From the NCBI GenBank assembly GCA_947500005.1, contig CANMQJ010000002.1:62001-126000 (forward strand): a stretch of DNA of 64,000 bases, given 5' to 3'. The position numbers and the translations under genes were made by a program. Below the pieces are notes generated by a model. It did no database searches. It was not told the origin of the DNA and saw only the letters and a list, made by a program, of their open reading frames with translations. The DNA is from an uncultured Paracoccaceae bacterium (lineage in GTDB: Bacteria > Pseudomonadota > Alphaproteobacteria > Rhodobacterales > Rhodobacteraceae). Below, piece by piece: positions 59,440-64,000 of the stretch (positions within the stretch are counted from its first letter, which is position 1; each line of letters begins with the position of its first letter).

Positions 59440-60627
59440 TCACAAGTTCAGGATGTGTTTGGTGATGATGCTGCGCTGCATCTCCTGGCTGCCGCCGGCA
59501 ATCGCGGGACCGCGCCACCAGTAGCGGGATTCGGCGGCATTGCGCGCCTCATCCGGGACAATACCGTCCAACGCCCCGCCTTCCCACGCAGCCTGCGCTG
59601 GAAGAGCATCCGGCCCCAGAAGCTGCACGATCGCACGGTCAAGACGCTGGTTCACCTCGACCCCACGCAGCTTGAGCACCGAGGCAAAAGGCCCAATCCC
59701 GCCGTCATCCACGAGCCGTTCCAACGCACGCATCGTCGCATTCTCCAACGCCCGCAATTCGATCTTGCGCTTGGCCAGATCATCGCGGAACTGCGCGTCC
59801 TGGATTGCCGGGCGACCATCGATCTGAACCTCATGCGATAGGCGTTCCAACCGACCCAGCTTGCGCCGCGCCTCGGTATGCCGGGCCGAGAACAGCCGTT
59901 CATGCTCCAACAGTGCCTTGGCGATGCCCCAGCCTGCATTCTCTTCACCGACCCGGTTTGCCACAGGAACGCGGACGTTGTCGAAAAAGAACTGGTTGAA
60001 GACGTGCGCGCCGTAGAAATGATGGACGGGCCTGCGCGAAACGCCCGGCGTATCAAGATCAATCAGCAGAAACGAGATACCCGCCTGCTGCCGCCCTTCG
60101 CGCGATGTTCTGACAAGGCAGAACATATGGTTGGCCAGATGCCCTTCCGAGGTCCAGATCTTGGTGCCGTTGACGATGTAATCGTCGCCGATCTGTTCCG
60201 CCCGTGTCTGGAGCGAGGCAAGATCCGACCCCGCGCCGGGTTCCGAATAGCCCTGGCACCATTGATGCTCAAAGCTCAGCGCCTTTGGCAGGTAATGCGC
60301 CTTTTGCTCTGGCGTTCCGTGCGCTTGCAGGATCGGGCCGATCATCTTGATATTGAACGTTCCGACCAAAGGTGCACCGTGGGCCGCCATTTCTTCTTCG
60401 AAGATGAACAGCTTGCGCATGTCCCATCCCGTGCCGCCCCACTCTTCCGACCACGACGGAGCGCCCCAGCCGCGCGCCACAAGCTTGCTTTGCCAGTTCA
60501 GCGCCGCCTCCTGTGCGAGCGGAAGGCCCAGATCGCTTTGTCGCCGCACCGCAGGATCAAGGTTGTCCTGACAGAATTCGGCAATCTCAGCGCGGAAGGC
60601 TGCTTCGTTTCCTGTCTGCATGTTCAT
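59440..60627 (-). CDS. Acyl-CoA dehydrogenase, large subunit type
   Basis: 395-residue acyl-CoA dehydrogenase: GYSEPGAGSDLASLQTRAE FAD motif, NGTKIWTSEGHLANHMFCLVRT and C-terminal GPAIAGGSQEMQRSIITKHIL, the FAD-contact end. ATG at 60627 is chosen because GGAGG lies 5 nt before it; the frame also has an ATG at 60639 that overlaps this ribosome site. With the preceding small-type dehydrogenase it is likely to form an alpha2beta2 enzyme acting on bulky or branched acyl-CoA esters (steroid- or isoprenoid-like substrates). Confidence 0.85.
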   Translation of the reverse strand: MNMQTGNEAAFRAEIAEFCQDNLDPAVRRQSDLGLPLAQEAALNWQSKLVARGWGAPSWSEEWGGTGWDMRKLFIFEEEMAAHGAPLVGTFNIKMIGPILQAHGTPEQKAHYLPKALSFEHQWCQGYSEPGAGSDLASLQTRAEQIGDDYIVNGTKIWTSEGHLANHMFCLVRTSREGRQQAGISFLLIDLDTPGVSRRPVHHFYGAHVFNQFFFDNVRVPVANRVGEENAGWGIAKALLEHERLFSARHTEARRKLGRLERLSHEVQIDGRPAIQDAQFRDDLAKRKIELRALENATMRALERLVDDGGIGPFASVLKLRGVEVNQRLDRAIVQLLGPDALPAQAAWEGGALDGIVPDEARNAAESRYWWRGPAIAGGSQEMQRSIITKHILNL

Positions 60628-60836
60628 GCCGTCCTCCATTTTATCGGCCTAAAGGGTGCGAGCCGTATCTTGGCGAGCGACGTGATGTCGGCTCGCTTGG
60701 GCAAATAGCCCGTCACGTCCGCTTCGGTGGTCATGGCCAAAACCATTGCTCTGGTGATCTGTTGGCCTGCGGCGCCAAGACCAAGGCCAAGGATCGGCGT
60801 TTCGATACCGAAGTGCGCGCAACGTTGTGTTTTCAC
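60624..60836 (-). CDS. Small protein with nitronate-monooxygenase-like N-terminus, probably truncated
   Basis: 70-codon frame starting at a GTG (60836) with an AAGGAGG site 5 nt upstream. The first residues, VKTQRCAHFGIETPIL, match the start of nitronate monooxygenase / 2-nitropropane dioxygenase proteins, which are about 330 residues long. After residue 18 the likeness fades and the frame ends in APFRPIKWRTA with a stop overlapping the start of the acyl-CoA dehydrogenase gene. It is best read as a remnant or a short leader-type protein of the operon; function uncertain. Confidence 0.35.
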   Translation of the reverse strand: MKTQRCAHFGIETPILGLGLGAAGQQITRAMVLAMTTEADVTGYLPKRADITSLAKIRLAPFRPIKWRTA

Positions 60837-61018
60837 TGGACCCTCCTTCAAGTCTCCTGACGCGCGGCCAGGGCCCCGTCTCGCAGGCCCCCTCGCCAAG
60901 TTGCATCGCCACGGCTATCCTCCCAGACTGACGGGCGACGAACTTTTCGCTCAAATAATCGACCTGTATTATCTTCTCGCTGCGGGAAGGAATCAACAGC
61001 TGATGTGAGAACTTGCGC

Positions 61019-61726
61019 GTGGATGGACAAATTGAACTGAGCGACACCAAGATGGGCCTGCTTCTGGCGGCTGAGCGTCTTTTCGCCACCCAAGGCATCG
61101 CCGCCACGACCATCCGGCAGATCAATACGGAAGCCGGACAGAAGAACAGCTCGGCGATCCACTACCACTTCGGATCCCGCGACGCGATTCTTGACGCCAT
61201 CATCGCGATCAGAGTCACGCCCGCGAACGCCCAGAGAGCCAAGCTTCTTGAAGATGCGCGTGCCAGGACAAATGGCGGCCCACTATCGACGGAGGCCATC
61301 ATCGACATCCTGCTGAAGCCCAGCATCGATCGGTTTTCCAGCACGCAAGGCCCTCATTTTACGCTCAGATTTCTTATTCAGCTACGAATGAATATCGAAG
61401 CCTGGCGGCGGTACGAGCGAGAACGGCAGGCTTGGACTCTGATCGACCTGCAAAGTGAACTGCGTCGCGCCCGGCCCCACCTCCCCGCGCATATTGCGCG
61501 CAACAGATTCCGCAACGCAGTCAACTTCTCCATGTTTGAAATGGCTGAAATCGAAGGCACCGAAGACCGGCTTGGCGCGCGCTACAGCCGTGATGAAGCG
61601 ACCTTTCGAATCGAGGAACTGCGATCAACCCTTGTTGCGATGCTGGATGCGCCGATACCCGCCCGCACAGCCGAAGCCTTGTCGAGAATACCCGATACGC
61701 CACAGAAATCCACCTCGCCTACATGA
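61019..61726 (+). CDS. TetR/AcrR-family transcriptional regulator (3)
   Basis: 235-residue regulator with an HTH (MGLLLAAERLFATQGIAATTIRQINTEAGQKNSSAIHYHFGSRDAIL) that has the HYHFGSRD end of recognition seen in TetR proteins of acyl-CoA and efflux operons. Start is uncertain: GTG at 61019 (MDGQIELS) or TTG at 61013; no strong ribosome site. It lies between the minus-strand dehydrogenase operon (divergent) and the TRAP permease gene downstream, and an 18-bp dyad before the TRAP gene could be its operator. Confidence 0.82.
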   Translation: MDGQIELSDTKMGLLLAAERLFATQGIAATTIRQINTEAGQKNSSAIHYHFGSRDAILDAIIAIRVTPANAQRAKLLEDARARTNGGPLSTEAIIDILLKPSIDRFSSTQGPHFTLRFLIQLRMNIEAWRRYERERQAWTLIDLQSELRRARPHLPAHIARNRFRNAVNFSMFEMAEIEGTEDRLGARYSRDEATFRIEELRSTLVAMLDAPIPARTAEALSRIPDTPQKSTSPT

Positions 61727-61738
61727 TCAGAGTAATTG

Positions 61739-61756
61739 ACTTGAATTAATTCATGT
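61739..61756. promoter_or_regulatory. Operator-like palindrome before the TRAP permease gene
   Basis: ACTTGAATTAATTCATGT: 12-bp perfect palindrome TGAATTAATTCA at its centre with matched outer AC/GT pairs and one mismatched pair. It starts 12 bp after the TetR stop and ends about 50 bp before the TRAP start codon, with a -35-like TTGACT overlapping its left edge. Confidence 0.5.
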
Positions 61757-61808
61757 GCTGATCTGTCTGCGGAACCGGACAGGAGACCGGCTCCGACGGA
61801 GGAGACAA

Positions 61809-63692
61809 ATGGCACTCATGCTTTCGCGCAGGGTTGGACTGGCGCTCGGCGTTCTGCTTGCCCTGCAGGCGATTTACACCGCGTATTACGGGATGTTCGA
61901 TCCCGGACTGCATCGTCCCCTCGCCTTCGCGGCATGCATTCTGGCAGCGATGGCGGTCAAACCGCTGGCCGCGCGCCTGACCAATCCGACGCCGATGAAA
62001 CTGGCGCTGTGCTGGACCATCGATATCGTCCTTCTGGGAATCATCTTCGCCGCCATTCAACGGTTCGTTTCCAGCGCGGATGCGATGGAGAACATGTTGA
62101 TCAGCTATTCCACGGCGGATCAGTGGCTGGGCCTTCTGGCGCTTTTCGCATGTGTCGAGCTGACGCGCCGTGAATTCGGCCTTGGCCTGACCGTCGTCGC
62201 CGGCGGCGTGCTGGCCTATATTCTTTGGGGTGAAAGCATGCCAGGCATGTTCCGCCATGCGGGCTTTACCCTCGACCAGATCGTGCAGGGCACATGGTAC
62301 GGCTATGCCGGCGTGTTTGGCATGCCCGTTTCGGTCGTGATCGAACTGCTTTTCATCTACATCGTGTTCGGCATGGTGCTTGAAGCGACCGGCGCCGGAC
62401 ACGCGCTGATCCGCATCGCTGTTCGCCTGACCGGACGCATCTCCGGCGGTCCGGCACATGCCTCTATCGTTGCGTCCACGCTTTTCGGGTCGATGTCCGG
62501 GTCTGTGACTGCGAACGTGGCCGGGACTGGGACATTCACGATCCCGATGATGAAACAAAAAGGGTTCCGCCCCGAATTCGCGGGCGCAGTCGAGGCCGCT
62601 GCCTCGACTGCGGGGCAGTTCATCCCCCCGGTCATGGGGGCCGTGGCCTTCATGCTGGCCCAATTGACCAGCACGCCTTATCTGCTGGTCTGTGTTGCAG
62701 CGCTGATCCCGGCGGCCGCCTATATCACCGCACTTGTTCTCGCAGTCTGGCTTGAAGCGCGGCGCACCGGCATTGGCGCCACGACACCTCAGGAGATGCC
62801 GGTTCTGAACCGGCGCGATGCCGTCGAAAGCCTGATGTTCGTCATCCCGATCCTCACCGTCATCGGCATCCTTCTGATGGGGCGGTCCCCGGCCATGGCG
62901 GGCTTTGGAGCGACCATCTCGGCGCTGGCGCTTGGTTTTCTCAACCCCGAAATCCGCCGCAACCCGTGGCGTCTGGTCGAAGCCCTGGCCAAGGGTGGGG
63001 TCTCCGGCGCGCGCATCATGATCGCCGTCGGCGCCATCGGGATCGTCGTGGCAGGCATGAACCTGACCGGTCTGGGTCTGAGCTTTGCGCAGACCGTCGG
63101 ATCTCTCGGCGCCGAAAACCTGTTTCTGTCGCTGGTCCTGACGGCCCTGGCTTGTCTGGTACTTGGCATGGGGATGCCCACCCTGCCTGCTTATCTTATC
63201 ATCGTTCTGGTGATGGGGCCGGCCCTGTCGTCCATGGGCGCACCCCGGATCGCCGTGCATATGTTCGTGCTATACTATGCGGTTCTGTCCGCAATCACGC
63301 CGCCTGTGGCATTGGCTGCCTTTGCGGCGGCCCCGATCGCGGATGCCAACCCGATGAAGATCGGCGTGGTCGCCCTGCGGCTGACCATCGTCGGGTTCAT
63401 CGTGCCGTTCCTGTTCGTGCTGAACCCGTCGCTTCTGCTGATCCAGGACTTTGAAATGACCGACTTCGTTATCGGCATGTTGCGGATTGTCTGCATCACC
63501 TGGGCCCTGTCGGCTGCGTTGGCCGGGTTCGGCCTGTCCCGGCTACAGCCGCTGATGCGGGGGGCATACATCCTTGGCGCAGCGCTTTGCCTGGCGCGGA
63601 GCACTGGGATCGACGCGATCGGCTTTGGTCTGGTCGCAGCGATCTTTGTTCTCGAAACCGTACGCCTGCGGGCACACCCAACAACAGCCTGA
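61809..63692 (+). CDS. TRAP transporter fused permease (4TM/12TM, TAXI-type)
   Basis: 627-residue inner-membrane protein with about sixteen hydrophobic helices, first four corresponding to DctQ and the rest to DctM (segments HAGFTLDQIVQGTWYGYAGVFGMPVSVVIELLFIYIVFGMVLE, GSMSGSVTANVAGTGTFTIPMMKQKGFRPEFAGAVEAAAST, MGMPTLPAYLIIVLVMGPAL). Fused QM proteins pair with TAXI-type solute-binding proteins, but none is in the window; it may lie beyond. GGAGGAGAC precedes the ATG at 61809. Cargo unknown; the DUF1254 gene follows 8 bp later. Confidence 0.87.
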   Translation: MALMLSRRVGLALGVLLALQAIYTAYYGMFDPGLHRPLAFAACILAAMAVKPLAARLTNPTPMKLALCWTIDIVLLGIIFAAIQRFVSSADAMENMLISYSTADQWLGLLALFACVELTRREFGLGLTVVAGGVLAYILWGESMPGMFRHAGFTLDQIVQGTWYGYAGVFGMPVSVVIELLFIYIVFGMVLEATGAGHALIRIAVRLTGRISGGPAHASIVASTLFGSMSGSVTANVAGTGTFTIPMMKQKGFRPEFAGAVEAAASTAGQFIPPVMGAVAFMLAQLTSTPYLLVCVAALIPAAAYITALVLAVWLEARRTGIGATTPQEMPVLNRRDAVESLMFVIPILTVIGILLMGRSPAMAGFGATISALALGFLNPEIRRNPWRLVEALAKGGVSGARIMIAVGAIGIVVAGMNLTGLGLSFAQTVGSLGAENLFLSLVLTALACLVLGMGMPTLPAYLIIVLVMGPALSSMGAPRIAVHMFVLYYAVLSAITPPVALAAFAAAPIADANPMKIGVVALRLTIVGFIVPFLFVLNPSLLLIQDFEMTDFVIGMLRIVCITWALSAALAGFGLSRLQPLMRGAYILGAALCLARSTGIDAIGFGLVAAIFVLETVRLRAHPTTA

Positions 63693-63700
63693 GGTCAAAG

Positions 63701-64000
63701 ATGCTGCAAACCCTGGATAAACCCGACCTGCGCGCGATTGCCCGTGAGGCGTATACCTTCACCCTGCCCCTGGTCACGATGGAAAGCTTCCGCAGGCGGC
63801 GGATGGGTCTTGGCCCGATGAACGACATGTTCCACACGCGCAAGCTGCTGCATTTCAAATCGCGCCACATCACCGCGCCGAATAACGACACGCTGTACTC
63901 CAACGCATGGCTTGACTTGCGTCAGGGGCCGGCCGTGATCGAGCTGCCAGAAACCGGGGATCGCTATATATCGGTCGCGGTCATGGACATGTGGACGGAC
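63701..64000 (+). CDS. DUF1254-containing protein (3' end cut by window edge)
   Basis: First 100 codons of a protein beginning MLQTLDKPDLRAIAREAYTFTLPLVTMESFRRRR, then NDMFHTRKLLHFKSRHITAPNNDTLYSNAWLDLRQGPAVIELPETGDRYISVAVMDMWTD. The PNNDTLYSxAWLDL segment is the core of DUF1254, an uncharacterised domain often found in exported proteins near catabolic genes. No leader is visible in the part seen. It follows the TRAP permease directly, so probably co-transcribed. The C-terminal DUF1214 part, if any, is outside the window. Confidence 0.75.
   Translation, partial: MLQTLDKPDLRAIAREAYTFTLPLVTMESFRRRRMGLGPMNDMFHTRKLLHFKSRHITAPNNDTLYSNAWLDLRQGPAVIELPETGDRYISVAVMDMWTD

Noticed and set aside
60953..60972. 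ATAAT-N8-ATTAT repeat before the third TetR gene
   Set aside because: Short AT-only arms expected by chance; the 18-bp dyad at 61739 is a better operator candidate.
1..64000. tRNA, rRNA, CRISPR or prophage genes
   Set aside because: None was recognised by eye; a covariance-model search was not possible here, so small RNAs may have been missed.

Overview
The window is high-GC DNA with a gene complement typical of a marine alphaproteobacterium of the Rhodobacteraceae/Roseobacter group: Tat-type leaders, short CspA proteins, a liv-type ABC transporter cluster, TctABC and fused TRAP carriers, an NsrR-like Rrf2 regulator, many acyl-CoA enzymes, and conserved small proteins of that family. I read no tRNA, rRNA, CRISPR array, prophage or plasmid origin. 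The assignment rests on protein style and gene order only.

Layout. 0-3.3 kb: the start of nadD (cut by the window edge), a beta-barrel outer-membrane protein and the ribosome-binding ATPase ettA. 3.3-4.8 kb: an AT-richer islet with two unknown genes (one a DUF2335 membrane protein) that ends exactly at a REP-like palindrome inside a wrecked REP-associated transposase. 5-9 kb: two CspA paralogues, a DUF2892 gene under a probable sulfide-type (ATTC-N8-GAAT) operator, trxC, a Tat-exported L,D-transpeptidase and a DUF4329 protein. 9-13 kb: the conserved tesA / ybbA-ybbP divergent trio. 13-21 kb: NsrR-like repressor with an FNR/DNR box, a gamma-glutamylcyclotransferase, gltX, a periplasmic metallo-hydrolase, an FAD oxidoreductase and nadE. 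20.7-22.2 kb: an exported protein made of 18 MORN repeats that is a clean duplication of a nine-repeat block.

23-39.8 kb is one long co-directional catabolic run: TetR, acyl-CoA dehydrogenase, a complete branched-chain-type ABC importer interleaved with two CoA ligases, a biotin-dependent acyl-CoA carboxylase (both subunits), a MaoC hydratase, an SDR, a second acyl-CoA dehydrogenase and a CitE-like lyase. Most neighbours overlap or abut. Together they read as uptake, CoA activation, desaturation, carboxylation, hydration and C-C cleavage of a branched organic acid whose identity is not visible here. 39.8-46.8 kb runs the other way: a CoA ligase, a SauS-like acylating aldehyde dehydrogenase and a TctABC importer, divergent from a LacI regulator; sulfoacetate is the best-supported guess for the substrate.

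46.8-53.2 kb holds a dimethylglycine/sarcosine-dehydrogenase-like fusion enzyme whose natural ATG is followed at once by TAA, and an exported arylsulfatase divergent from an AraC regulator. 53.2-56.7 kb is a metal-homeostasis module: HupE/UreJ protein, its anchor protein, a His-rich protein, a CsoR/RcnR-type repressor and a His-tailed MFS exporter. 56.7-57.5 kb is a scrap yard of IS481 and IS3 fragments and a broken brnT-brnA toxin-antitoxin pair. 57.5-64 kb holds an enoyl-CoA hydratase and two acyl-CoA dehydrogenases (minus strand) divergent from a TetR regulator, a fused TRAP permease and the start of a DUF1254 gene.
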